Shown piece after piece: positions 1 to 7,939 of a stretch of 11,694 nucleotides of DNA (position 1 is the first letter of the stretch; every line of letters starts with the position of its first letter). Both the position numbers and the translations under genes were made by a program. The DNA is from an uncultured Alphaproteobacteria bacterium. GTDB lineage: Bacteria > Pseudomonadota > Alphaproteobacteria > Paracaedibacterales > CAIULA01. Below the pieces are notes generated by a model. The model was not told where the DNA came from, ran no database searches, and was given only the letters and a program-made list of their open reading frames with translations. The stretch is from contig CAIVFQ010000004.1 of NCBI GenBank assembly GCA_903905285.1, positions 1 through 11,694 on the forward strand, read 5' to 3'.

Positions 1-57
1 ACGAAGCTCTGCCAATTTTACTCTTTCTTCATATCTTAATTGTTTGTATTCTCTCAT
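1..57 (-). CDS. IS30-family transposase, N-terminal fragment (runs off window)
   Basis: Nineteen codons from an ATG at 57 down to base 1 translate as MREYKQLRYEERVKLAELR and stay open to the window edge. This resembles the start of IS30-family transposases, where a short leader precedes the first helix of the DNA-binding helix-turn-helix (pattern YxxLxxEER). In the family the rest of the protein holds a DDE nuclease domain that cuts and joins the element ends; none of that is visible here. The gene points away from uvrB, so the insertion lies about 90 bp downstream of uvrB and does not disrupt it. The assignment rests on 19 residues, so a different helix-turn-helix protein cannot be ruled out, but the terminal repeat beside it supports a transposase. 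Confidence 0.55.
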   Translation of the reverse strand, partial: MREYKQLRYEERVKLAELR

Positions 58-98
58 TTGCAACGCCTTTCTGTGACTGTCTTATCAACAAACACTCT

Positions 99-124
99 AA
101 TGCGTTGCACTTCATTTTAGAACA
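99..124. repeat. probable IS30-type terminal inverted repeat
   Basis: Read on the minus strand the segment gives TGTTCTAAAATGAAGTGCAA followed by CGCATT. It lies about 40 bp upstream of the transposase start, where an IS30 end is expected. Its core TGCAACGC recurs in inverted orientation at 59-66, possibly a second transposase contact. The partner repeat at the other end of the element is outside the window, so the exact length is inferred. Confidence 0.4.
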
Positions 125-213
125 TGGGTTTGATCGTTCTTTACTTTGTCATTTATTGATTAAAAATGAGTTAATATTGGGATTTTAGTTTGTGTTTATT
201 GGTAAAATGAAAA

Positions 214-2238
214 TTACGTTTTTAACGCCAAATTGTCCAATCGATGCAATTCATCTCTTAACCGGGCGGCTTCTTCAAATTCTAAATTACTGGCGGCTTG
301 TTTCATTTGTTTTTCTAGCAAGGCTTTGCGTTTAACAATTTCTTTAGAGGATAAATTTTCTGCCTTTAAATCAACGGTGAAATAATCAGCATTAGCCATT
401 CGGGTCAGGGCAGGGGATATGTTCTTTTGAATGCTGATGGGTGTGATGCCGTGTTGTTGGTTATAGTGTTGCTGTTTCTCGCGGCGTCTGTTGGTTTCCC
501 CTAAGGCTGCCTCCATAGAGCCCGTTATACGATCAGCGTATAAAATAACTTTTCCTTCCACGTTACGCGCGGCACGGCCAATGGTTTGAATAAGCGACGT
601 TTTAGATCGTAAATATCCTTCCTTATCGGCATCTAAGATGGTCACCAGGCCACATTCAGGAATATCCAACCCTTCCCGTAAAAGGTTGATCCCTATCAAA
701 ATATCAAATGTGCCCAACCGTAAATTCCGAATGATTTCGATACGTTCCAGGGTTTCAATATCTGAATGCAAATAACGAACCTTTAAGCCGGCTTCGGTTA
801 AATAGTCTGTCAGCGCCTCTGCCATTTTTTTGGTGAGGGTTGTCACCAGAACGCGGAACCCTTTGGCTATTGTTAATTTAGCCTCGTGAATCAAATCATC
901 GATCTGATGTTCGCATGGGTGTATTTCACAAACAGGGTCGATCAGGCCGGTTGGGCGAATGATCTGTTCAATAAACGCACCTTCGGTTTGGGTGAGTTCC
1001 CAAGGGCCTGGCGTGGCAGAAACGAAAATGGTTTGGGGGCGCATCGCTTCCAATTCCTCAAACTTTAACGGCCGATTGTCAGCGCAGGATGGTAACCGAA
1101 AGCCATGTTCACTTAAGGTGGATTTTCGAGCTCTGTCACCCTTGTACATGCCACCCAATTGCGGTACGGCGACGTGACTTTCATCAACCATAAAAATAGC
1201 ATCAGGGGGTAAATATTCAAACAACGTGGGGGGCGGTTGGCCTGGGTCGCGCCCCGTTAGATACCGTGAATAGTTTTCTACCCCAGCGCAGGTGCCGGTT
1301 GCTGCCATCATTTCTAGGTCAAATTGAGTTCGTTGTTGTAATCGTTGGGCTTCGACGAGTTTGCCCGCGGCTTCAAATTCAGCCAAACGTACGATCAAGT
1401 CAGCGTGAATGCCTTTAATGGCTTGTTGCATGGTGGGGCCCGGCGTCACATAGTGGCTGTTCGCAAAGACCATGATTTTGTCTAAGTCAGTAAACGTTTC
1501 CCCTGTTAGGGAATCCATCTCGGTAATTTTTTCCAACTCATCACCAAAAAAGCTCAGGCGCCAGGCACGGTCTTGATAGTGGGCAGGGAAAATTTCCACA
1601 ACATCGCCTTTGACCCGAAAATTCCCCCGCACGAAGTTAATATCATTCCGTTTGTATTGCAGCTCAACCAAGCGTCGCATAAGGGTTTGACGGTCAATAT
1701 TATCGCCAACCTTAAGGGGAACAATCATTTCGCTATAGGTCGTAACACCCCCGATACCGTAAATACACGATACGCTGGCGACAATGATCACGTCCCGTCG
1801 TTCTAAAAGGGCACGGGTGGCGGCATGGCGCATCCGGTCAATTTCTTCGTTAATGGAAGCTGTTTTCTCAATATAGGTATCACTGCGGGGTACATAGGCT
1901 TCGGGCTGATAATAATCGTAATAAGAAACGAAATACTCAACCGCATTATGGGGGAAGAATTCCTTCATTTCGGCATGCAATTGGGCCGCTAAAATTTTAT
2001 TGGGGGCTAAGATCAATGCTGGTCGTTGCACGGCCTGAATGACATTTGCCATGGTGTACGTTTTGCCCGAGCCTGTGACGCCCAGCAAAACCTGATTACG
2101 ATCGTTATCTTCTAAACCTTTGATAAGTTTTTCGATCGCCTGGGGTTGATCACCGGCCGGCTCAAAGGGGGCAGAGAGTTGAAAAGGCTGGTGGGAACCA
2201 TCGCCAGCATTATAGAGGAGAGGCAGAACAGCCGTCAT
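214..2238 (-). CDS. uvrB: UvrABC excision repair subunit B
   Basis: UvrB is the damage-verifying helicase-like subunit of nucleotide excision repair. It is loaded by UvrA, inserts a hairpin between the DNA strands, and recruits UvrC for incision. The 674-residue length is normal for the family. Walker A GVTGSGKT is at 53-60, the tyrosine-rich beta-hairpin [10 protein letters not shown] at 106-115, the Walker B box DESH at 352-355, helicase motif SATPG at 407-411 and motif [11 protein letters not shown] at 551-559. A C-terminal UVR domain (about 634-669) for UvrC contact is present. The conserved core begins near residue 19, so the first Met is a reasonable start; an AGG lies six bases before it. 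The gene stands alone on its strand and is divergent from the next gene. I see no GTTC-N7-GTTC alphaproteobacterial LexA box upstream. It appears intact. Confidence 0.97.
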   Translation of the reverse strand: MTAVLPLLYNAGDGSHQPFQLSAPFEPAGDQPQAIEKLIKGLEDNDRNQVLLGVTGSGKTYTMANVIQAVQRPALILAPNKILAAQLHAEMKEFFPHNAVEYFVSYYDYYQPEAYVPRSDTYIEKTASINEEIDRMRHAATRALLERRDVIIVASVSCIYGIGGVTTYSEMIVPLKVGDNIDRQTLMRRLVELQYKRNDINFVRGNFRVKGDVVEIFPAHYQDRAWRLSFFGDELEKITEMDSLTGETFTDLDKIMVFANSHYVTPGPTMQQAIKGIHADLIVRLAEFEAAGKLVEAQRLQQRTQFDLEMMAATGTCAGVENYSRYLTGRDPGQPPPTLFEYLPPDAIFMVDESHVAVPQLGGMYKGDRARKSTLSEHGFRLPSCADNRPLKFEELEAMRPQTIFVSATPGPWELTQTEGAFIEQIIRPTGLIDPVCEIHPCEHQIDDLIHEAKLTIAKGFRVLVTTLTKKMAEALTDYLTEAGLKVRYLHSDIETLERIEIIRNLRLGTFDILIGINLLREGLDIPECGLVTILDADKEGYLRSKTSLIQTIGRAARNVEGKVILYADRITGSMEAALGETNRRREKQQHYNQQHGITPISIQKNISPALTRMANADYFTVDLKAENLSSKEIVKRKALLEKQMKQAASNLEFEEAARLRDELHRLDNLALKT

Positions 2239-2380
2239 TAAGAACCTATCTTTATTTTTTTCGATTTATGGCACATTTGTGCATAATTTTTAAGGAAATT
2301 TTTTTCTCTGTCTTTTATACTGGTGGCTGGTACTAACTCACCACTTCTATTGCCACCACTATTTTAAGGGTTTAATTCAC
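2239..2380. promoter_or_regulatory. divergent intergenic region, uvrB / DUF2914 gene
   Basis: This region must carry the promoters of both flanking genes. For the plus-strand gene TATACT at 2316-2321 is a candidate -10 element without a good -35. On the other strand TATAAA (2319-2314) overlaps it and could serve uvrB. A short palindrome GCACATTTGTGC lies at 2271-2282, and a second inverted repeat TGGTGGC (2321-2327) / GCCACCA (2352-2358) lies just downstream of the plus-strand -10, with TGGT/ACCA nested inside. The ribosome binding site AAGGG (2366-2370) stands ten bases before the ATG at 2381. Promoter assignments are by eye and weak. Confidence 0.35.
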
Positions 2381-2980
2381 ATGTTTTTACGTTCTTGTTT
2401 TGCATTTTGCCTCCTGATCGCTGCTGCTCAAGCAACAGAATCAAGCGCACCTCATTCTTCGCTTAGCGTTAACCGTTTCGTACTTGCCACTGGCATTGAA
2501 AACCGTGAGCCGTCAAACCCTAAAGAGAACTTTAGCACAAGCGATGAAAAAGTGGTGGCCTTCGTAGACTTTTCGGCACACGCTGACGAAACAGTAACAT
2601 TTGTTTGGTCTTGTGATGATAAAGTTCACGCACAATGGTCAGCGCACGTTGCAGCGTCCCCCCGGTTTCGCACATATGCCATCATTCAGGCACGCCCTGG
2701 AAAATGGTCCGTTAAAGTGCAAGACAGCAAGGGGACCGTTTTGAAAGAACAGGCTTTTGAGGTTAGCCAAGGTGCTGATCACGCTTCTTCCTCAACAAAA
2801 CCGTCTTCAGCAGCGACTGCTAAATTAGCCAAAAAAATTACGAAAGAACGTCCAAAGGGTGTAAAGGAAGCCTTGAGTTCTCTAGAACCAAAAAATGAGA
2901 AGCCAGCAGCCGAGCCTGTAAAACAACCGGTTGCTGAGGCGACAGTTGAAAAGGTTGAGAAAGTTGAAGGCGGGAAATAA
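2381..2980 (+). CDS. secreted DUF2914-like protein with Lys/Glu/Pro-rich tail
   Basis: The 199-residue protein begins with a signal peptide (about residues 1-18, hydrophobic core FAFCLLIAAAQA), so it is probably periplasmic or exported. Residues about 33-128 resemble DUF2914: an opening ATGIENREP, a central stretch of tyrosine-poor strands with TVTFVWSCDDKV, an arginine-flanked RFRTYA, and a closing PGKWSVKVQDSKGTVL then an F-x-V strand. This suggests a small beta-sandwich; the domain has no established function. From about residue 133 to the end the chain is low-complexity, rich in Lys, Glu, Pro, Ala and Ser, and is probably disordered. It is the first gene of a three-gene plus-strand unit with the EVE and ligase-like genes. 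Start choice is supported by AAGGG upstream and the signal peptide. The domain match is from memory of its pattern. Confidence 0.7.
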   Translation: MFLRSCFAFCLLIAAAQATESSAPHSSLSVNRFVLATGIENREPSNPKENFSTSDEKVVAFVDFSAHADETVTFVWSCDDKVHAQWSAHVAASPRFRTYAIIQARPGKWSVKVQDSKGTVLKEQAFEVSQGADHASSSTKPSSAATAKLAKKITKERPKGVKEALSSLEPKNEKPAAEPVKQPVAEATVEKVEKVEGGK

Positions 2981-3391
2981 GTGTCCCACTGGTTAATCAA
3001 GACAGAACCATCAACATGGTCTTGGCAAGATCAGCAACGACAGACAATAGCAGCCTGGGATGGCGTTCGCAATTACCAGGCTGCTAACAACTTAAAGGCC
3101 ATGTCTGCGGGGGATTTATGTTTGTTTTATCATTCGGTGAAAGACAAAAAAATCATGGGCATTGTTTCGGTAAGCAAACTTTATTACCCTGACCCCAGTG
3201 ACGAAACGGGGCGATTTGGGATGGTGGATGTTAGCTATAAAGAATCGTTTTTAAATCCTGTAAGCCTTGAAACAATTAAGCACCATCCCATGCTGCAGCA
3301 TCTAGCCCTGGTTCGACAATCAAGATTATCGGTTATGCCTATTGATCAAGATTCGTGGGATATTATTCTTAATTTATCGCAACAGGCCTAA
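2981..3391 (+). CDS. EVE domain-containing protein (THYN1-like)
   Basis: This is a 136-residue single-domain EVE protein. The EVE fold is PUA-like, and family members are proposed to bind modified nucleobases in DNA or RNA; no enzymatic role is established. Hallmarks are HWLIKTEPSTWSW near the N-terminus, WDGVRNYQAANNL at about 26-38, GDLCLFYHS at about 44-52, IMGIVSVSK, DPSDETGRFGMVDV, and ALVRQSRLSV near the C-terminus, all in family order and spanning the full domain. The start is GTG at 2981, immediately after the TAA of the upstream gene. GGG at 2972-2974 may act as ribosome binding site, and translation is probably coupled. The conserved W-x-x-K-T/S-E-P begins at residue 3, leaving no room for another start. 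It is cytoplasmic, unlike both of its neighbours, so the operon need not reflect shared function. Confidence 0.93.
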   Translation: MSHWLIKTEPSTWSWQDQQRQTIAAWDGVRNYQAANNLKAMSAGDLCLFYHSVKDKKIMGIVSVSKLYYPDPSDETGRFGMVDVSYKESFLNPVSLETIKHHPMLQHLALVRQSRLSVMPIDQDSWDIILNLSQQA

Positions 3392-4603
3392 ATGTTTTCT
3401 AGCACTAATGATTATTTAATAAAATTTTCTGAAATTGTTTTGTTTTGCCTGTGCCCTTTGGTGTTTTTCATTCCACGGGGGGCTGTCGTTGTGCTCGCGA
3501 TTGTTGGTTTGTTAGGGTGGATAAGTCAGGGGCTTAAGCCCTTATCTTTGTTGAAAAATCCGGTTTCTGTCACAATTTTGGCGTTGATCGCCTGGGCTGG
3601 ACTAAGCAGCCTTTGGGCGCCAATTCCCGCCGATAGCCTTCGTTTAAGTTTGCGTTTAATGGCGTTTTTGCTTTTAGGGGTTGGATGGGCAAGCTGGATT
3701 CAATCACGTTCTTCCTCTGATTTGTCGGTTTTAAAACGTCGTTTGTTTTACGGCATAGTCTTAGCTTTAACGCTTATTTTCATAGACGTCTTGTTGGGAA
3801 ATCCTTGGCAACAATTCGCTCAAAAAAGTTCTGCTAAGGCTTTTGTACCCTTGGTGTTAACCCTCAGTTTGGCGATTTGGCCTTGTCTAAGTCTTGTTTC
3901 TGGAAAATTAAAAAACTGCCTTGGCATGGCGTTCGTCATAGGAATTTTGCTAACAATTGACTCTGATACCGCTGTGGTTGCGATTGTTTGTGGGGCTGTT
4001 GCTTACTTAAGTTATCATCTGCTTCCCAGGTTTACGGAAAAAAGCCTCAATCTTGGTACCCTTTTCCTAATTTTAGGGTTGCCTTGGTTGTTATCTGGTT
4101 TGTTAACTGACTCTTTCATTAAAGATTTCAATCAATCGGTGCGATCGTTTAGCTACATCCATCGTTTATATATTTGGCAGTTTGTGAGTCATAAAATCAC
4201 AGAAAAAAGCTTGATCGGGCAGGGCGGAGATAGTTCCCGGGCTGCTTTGGTTGGTGGGGAAGAGAAGGTTTGGTCAACCATAAATAAGGCAGGTGAGGAT
4301 GTGCCGATTCATTCTAAGGCCATTTCTTTGCACCCCCATAATTTGCCTTTGCAGATTTGGCTAGAGCTTGGGGCCGTGGGTGCCTTTATTATGGCGGCCT
4401 TAAGTTATTTCTTGCTGAGGGGCATCAACCGTTACTCAGTGAAAGACGCTGCGATTATCGTTGGTTTTTTTGCAGCCGCCAGCCTGACTTTTCTGGTTAA
4501 TTTGGGGTGTTGGCAAAGTTGGTGGTTGGCAACTTTGGTTTTAATCATGCCGCTTTTGTATGCTTCACCTAAAACGCCGTTAGCATCGAACCTGGATATT
4601 TAG
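3392..4603 (+). CDS. O-antigen ligase / Wzy-like polytopic membrane protein
   Basis: The 403-residue protein is hydrophobic almost throughout, with about ten or more membrane segments between residues 12 and 390. A larger polar loop spans about 241-318. It carries the marks of the WaaL/Wzy_C family: YIHRLYIWQ with Arg258 at the start of the large loop, GQGGDSSR at 276-283, and HPHN at 314-317 followed by LPLQIWLELG. In WaaL ligases an Arg and the His of this loop are needed to transfer lipid-linked glycan to lipid A-core on the periplasmic face. The family also includes O-antigen polymerases and other glycan ligases, so substrate cannot be assigned. The ATG directly follows the stop of the EVE gene, with AGG five bases upstream. 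The 3' end overlaps lptD by 35 bp in convergent orientation. Proximity to the Lpt genes supports a lipopolysaccharide role. Confidence 0.82.
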   Translation: MFSSTNDYLIKFSEIVLFCLCPLVFFIPRGAVVVLAIVGLLGWISQGLKPLSLLKNPVSVTILALIAWAGLSSLWAPIPADSLRLSLRLMAFLLLGVGWASWIQSRSSSDLSVLKRRLFYGIVLALTLIFIDVLLGNPWQQFAQKSSAKAFVPLVLTLSLAIWPCLSLVSGKLKNCLGMAFVIGILLTIDSDTAVVAIVCGAVAYLSYHLLPRFTEKSLNLGTLFLILGLPWLLSGLLTDSFIKDFNQSVRSFSYIHRLYIWQFVSHKITEKSLIGQGGDSSRAALVGGEEKVWSTINKAGEDVPIHSKAISLHPHNLPLQIWLELGAVGAFIMAALSYFLLRGINRYSVKDAAIIVGFFAAASLTFLVNLGCWQSWWLATLVLIMPLLYASPKTPLASNLDI

Positions 4604-6836
4604 GGGCTGTCATCGGTGAAAAGGCCCCTAAGTTTCTAAAGACAAGTTGTAACAGGAATCCAGAATCCGGGCGGATATCGCGATCGCGATAAGATGTTTT
4701 ATAAACACCCGCATCCAATTGGAAACATTCATCCTTATAACTGGCAAGAATAAAGCTTGCTAAAGCATTTTCCCCTTGGCCCTTTTTTAAGTTTTTAATT
4801 TGGGCAAAAGATAATGACCAATTTTCAAACACTTGTGAACTGAGCTGCCAATTCATCTGTGAAAGGTCTTGTTTTTTTATTGTCGCTGCTTTGTTCAAGT
4901 AAACATAGCCAACGTCCAATTTTAAAAATTTCTCACCCAGGCTCATGCCTAACTCTGAATAACGAGGTTGACGCTTTTCGGGGTGAATTGATACACGATA
5001 ACGCGCCATCAACCAGGAAACGGGTTTCACCTTAAGACAACCAATGTAATCTGATTTTTTGTTATCCTCCCCCAAACCATCGGGTACGACCTGACGCCTG
5101 TCAAGGCGGCGGCTTTGGCCGACAAATAGGGATATGCTTCGTTGCTGGGGGAATAAAAATTCGTTATCAAACCCATAGACCACCCGATAGCCCGAATCTG
5201 TGCGGTCAATGCCATTAAACCGATTCAGTTGGAATAGATTTGTATCATCAAGTTCGAAAATTGTGGAGTCCTCATTAGGGATGTTCTTGGTGCTTTTGTT
5301 TACGGGGCTCGCTAAAATCGTTGTCATAGGTTGCAACAACCAATTCATTTGATTCACCGTGGTGGTTAACGGATAACGCCAATCTAAACTGGCCTGCGGG
5401 AAAACACGAACCGCCATTTTTTGTGGAGAGTTATCGGTACCAACATTTTGGCGCGATTGATAGTGACGGGTATAATAACCATCGCCGCGGGTGCCCAATT
5501 TTGCTGTTACCAAATGGCCGCCTTCTGTTATATACGGTAACTTCCAATAAACACCAGTAGAGGCGCGTTGCATTTGGGTTGCTTGCCGTCCTGCCACGGG
5601 CAATTGGCGTGAGACAGATAAAAAGCTTCCTTCAGCTGAAAAAGTCCCTCGTGCCTTATCAGGGGTCATTTGGTGGTGAAAGGTAATCATGGGCGCCACC
5701 AACGGTGTTGTTTTTGGGGTGTCGGTTTGAAAACTATAATTTTGCACACCAAAATAACTGTTAGTTTCAAACTGCTCAAAAGTCAGCGTTGATGTTAAAT
5801 TTTTATGCTGAATAAAGTTGGGCGTTTGTCTGTTAATGGGGTAACGCGTTAGGTATGTTGTATCACTCGCGCGATTGACGTCAATCCATAGTCGTTGCCT
5901 TTCATTCAGTTCATAATGGGTTTTTCCCAGAATATGCCAGCGGTCTGGTTTGGGTTGTCGTGGTCCATTTGGGGGAGGGTTTTTAACCTGAGGCAAGTTC
6001 TGTGTACGTGTATAACTACCAGCAAATTTAGCTTCACCATCATGAAAGCGGTGGCGGTATTCTGCGGCTATAATGCCCCCTTGTTTGCCGGTAAAAATAG
6101 GGGTAACGGTTAAATCTCTATTAGGGGCAATCACGTAATAAACGGGAAGGCTTAGCATCATTCCCAAATCTTTGCTAACGCCATAAACAGGGAATAATAA
6201 ACCCGATTTACGTTTAACCTTTGGATCAGGGTGTGAGAAATAGGGGAAATAAAGAACAGGCACGCCTTTAATCTCTAATCGTGCATGGTGATAAGTAATT
6301 GTCTGGCTTTCTTGATCATGGGTGACTTCAGCCGCCCTTAATTGCCATAAAGGCCTTTTGGAGTGTTCTGGCTGACAATGTTCAAGAACACACACCTTAC
6401 AGGGGGAATAGTCGATACCCTCAAAGTGTGTTTGGTTGCCAGAACGGTCACTTTTTAAAGCCGACAGACGGCTTTGGTCTTGTGTGACAAGTTTCATATT
6501 TGTTGTTAACCCTTGATCAAACTGATCTGTAAATTCAAGGGAATCGGTTTGCCAAACGTCACCATTTGGTTCGTGCAACCATACCTTGCCTGCGGCAGAA
6601 ATTTTTCCAGCTGAATGAAAATTTTTCTGGTAAGAAAGGTTGTCAGCATAAATATGGCGCCACCCTTGTTCTTGGGCAACATATTGGCGAATATGAACAT
6701 TACCCGTGGCTGTGACGGTGTTCGTGTTTTGATGATAAATGATTTCGTTAGCTTCTAAATAGAAAGGGGTTTCATTGGGTAATTGTTCAGAAAACGCGCT
6801 GCTAAAACTTATCAACAGAAAATACAACCACTTCAT
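4569..6836 (-). CDS. lptD: LPS assembly outer-membrane protein LptD
   Basis: LptD forms the outer-membrane beta-barrel that, with LptE, inserts lipopolysaccharide into the outer leaflet. I place the start at the ATG at 6836, giving 755 residues. It overlaps the lptG stop as ATGA and opens directly with a signal peptide (MKWLYFLLISFSSAFS). An in-frame ATG 66 bases upstream (6902) would put a polar segment before it. Residues about 26-120 are the periplasmic OstA/LptA-like domain. The linker has C146-x2-C149 and C154, then the signature PYFSHPDPKVKRKSG at about 198-212, followed by the barrel. Further cysteines are at about 600 and 704 (YKDECF), candidates for the inter-domain disulfide pattern known in LptD. 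The last strand seems to end near LVFRNLGAF, leaving a tail of about 16 residues in the region overlapping the neighbouring gene. LptE is not in the window. Confidence 0.95.
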   Translation of the reverse strand: MKWLYFLLISFSSAFSEQLPNETPFYLEANEIIYHQNTNTVTATGNVHIRQYVAQEQGWRHIYADNLSYQKNFHSAGKISAAGKVWLHEPNGDVWQTDSLEFTDQFDQGLTTNMKLVTQDQSRLSALKSDRSGNQTHFEGIDYSPCKVCVLEHCQPEHSKRPLWQLRAAEVTHDQESQTITYHHARLEIKGVPVLYFPYFSHPDPKVKRKSGLLFPVYGVSKDLGMMLSLPVYYVIAPNRDLTVTPIFTGKQGGIIAAEYRHRFHDGEAKFAGSYTRTQNLPQVKNPPPNGPRQPKPDRWHILGKTHYELNERQRLWIDVNRASDTTYLTRYPINRQTPNFIQHKNLTSTLTFEQFETNSYFGVQNYSFQTDTPKTTPLVAPMITFHHQMTPDKARGTFSAEGSFLSVSRQLPVAGRQATQMQRASTGVYWKLPYITEGGHLVTAKLGTRGDGYYTRHYQSRQNVGTDNSPQKMAVRVFPQASLDWRYPLTTTVNQMNWLLQPMTTILASPVNKSTKNIPNEDSTIFELDDTNLFQLNRFNGIDRTDSGYRVVYGFDNEFLFPQQRSISLFVGQSRRLDRRQVVPDGLGEDNKKSDYIGCLKVKPVSWLMARYRVSIHPEKRQPRYSELGMSLGEKFLKLDVGYVYLNKAATIKKQDLSQMNWQLSSQVFENWSLSFAQIKNLKKGQGENALASFILASYKDECFQLDAGVYKTSYRDRDIRPDSGFLLQLVFRNLGAFSPMTAPKYPGSMLTAF
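4600..4631. terminator. inverted repeat at the convergent gene ends, possible bidirectional terminator
   Basis: TTAGGGGC (4600-4607) and GCCCCTAA (4624-4631) form a perfect 8-bp stem around a 16-base loop. The left arm contains the TAG stop of the ligase-like gene, and the whole element lies in the last codons of lptD. Neither side is followed by a clean T-tract, so termination is only suggested by position. Confidence 0.35.
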
Positions 6837-7939
6837 GAGCGATGCTCGATATGTAACAGGTAAGCGATGCTTAGCATGGTTGTTACTAAAGGAATCAACC
6901 ATACAGATAAAATCATAGGAATCTTTTCAGCCATGCCTAAAGCGTAAACAATATCGCTTAAAAAATAAATCATGAACCCGCACAAAATGCCAAGGCCAAG
7001 GAAAGAAGATCCCTGTCGATAGCGTTTGGGGTAAAGGCAAAATAAAACCGCTAAGAAAGACAGGGAAACCATTAGCCCCCCCTTGGCAAGTTGCTTGTGC
7101 CAATACAATTCATATCGGCGCGCTGACAATCCTGTTTGTTTTAAGGTTTTAATGAAGTCAGGAATTTTCCAGAAAGATAACGTTTCCGGGGCGGCATAAT
7201 TTTCTTCAATCTTGTCAAGAGATACGGTGGCTGGTCGTGATAAAGAAGGATAAAACTGACTTTGTTCGCTTTCTTTTGACCACAGGGAAACACCTGTTAG
7301 TTTCCATTCACCATCTTCTAAGATGGCCTTTTTGGCATCGTGTCGGCCGGTAAATTGTCCGTCTTTATCGAAATTATAAAAGGTGATGTTCTCAAACCAA
7401 TTTTTGTTTAAATCAAAGTTCTTGGCATGGATGATAGATCTTTCTTGACCCTTATTCTCACATAACCATAATCCGTTTACCGAAACAGTAAGTGAATGAC
7501 TTCCTTTGGAAAAGAAGGTTTCTTCCAGGCGACCATATCGACCAATCATGGCCGCGCCGATGGGGTTCACAACAACCAAATAAACGACATGCAAAAACAA
7601 GACAGCTATATTAAGGCCGCCTATCAACTGCCAAACTGATAAGCCGGCTGCCCGCGCCACCAACAGTTCGTTGTTTTGGTTTAATCGCCATAAACTTAAG
7701 GTGGATGCGAAAAAACTAACGAAAGGTAACAGAGTGTTTATATGGGAAGGTAATTTTAAAAGCACCATTTCACCAATCAAAGATAATGAAACGTCAGGCT
7801 TTGCCATCGCCCGTCTTAAAAGTTCAATGCCTTCAAATAGACTGACAATGCATAAAATAACGGCCAAGCAAACGACAAACCAAAACAGAAAGTATCGACA
7901 AAAATATCGATTCAAGGTGGATACCAAAAAAAAGGTCAT
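6833..7939 (-). CDS. lptG: LPS export permease subunit LptG
   Basis: LptG pairs with LptF to form the transmembrane part of the LptB2FG ABC exporter that extracts lipopolysaccharide from the inner membrane and passes it to LptC. The 368-residue chain has the YjgP/YjgQ layout: three N-terminal membrane segments (about 13-33, 57-83, 100-124), a periplasmic beta-jellyroll (about 130-270), and three C-terminal segments (about 282-302, 312-333, 340-363). The cytoplasmic coupling region NELLVARAAGLSVWQ (90-104) matches the family motif that contacts LptB. The start codon overlaps the lptF stop (ATGA at 7939-7936), and its own stop overlaps the lptD start (6836-6833), indicating translational coupling along the operon. 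AAAAGG lies eight bases before the ATG. Being second of the pair and directly before lptD, as in other alphaproteobacteria, supports LptG over LptF. Confidence 0.94.
   Translation of the reverse strand: MTFFLVSTLNRYFCRYFLFWFVVCLAVILCIVSLFEGIELLRRAMAKPDVSLSLIGEMVLLKLPSHINTLLPFVSFFASTLSLWRLNQNNELLVARAAGLSVWQLIGGLNIAVLFLHVVYLVVVNPIGAAMIGRYGRLEETFFSKGSHSLTVSVNGLWLCENKGQERSIIHAKNFDLNKNWFENITFYNFDKDGQFTGRHDAKKAILEDGEWKLTGVSLWSKESEQSQFYPSLSRPATVSLDKIEENYAAPETLSFWKIPDFIKTLKQTGLSARRYELYWHKQLAKGGLMVSLSFLAVLFCLYPKRYRQGSSFLGLGILCGFMIYFLSDIVYALGMAEKIPMILSVWLIPLVTTMLSIAYLLHIEHRS

Larger units (their letters stand above)
1..124 (-). mobile_element. IS30-like insertion sequence, 5' end only
   Basis: This is the outer end of an insertion sequence whose body lies to the left of the window. 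It is recognised from the N-terminus of an IS30-family-like transposase reading out of the window at 57-1 and from a probable terminal repeat at about 99-124. On the minus strand that repeat contains AAGTGCAACGC, which I recall as typical of IS30-family ends. An 8-bp inverted repeat (59-66 against 102-109) sits between the probable end and the start codon. The exact outer boundary is not fixed because the other end is not visible; 124 is an estimate. Confidence 0.55.

Noticed and set aside
150..180. Terminator for uvrB in the AT-rich gap before the IS30-like end
   Set aside because: Only a weak ATTAA/TTAAT pairing is present, with no GC-rich stem and no proper T-tract on the minus strand.
886..1806. 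Plus-strand open frames opposite uvrB
   Set aside because: They lack family motifs and are shadows of the strongly conserved uvrB frame on the minus strand.
2216..2238. Possible LexA (SOS) box at the uvrB start
   Set aside because: Two GTTC tetramers occur on the minus strand but are 12 bases apart, one of them inside the coding region. The alphaproteobacterial box needs 7 bases between them.
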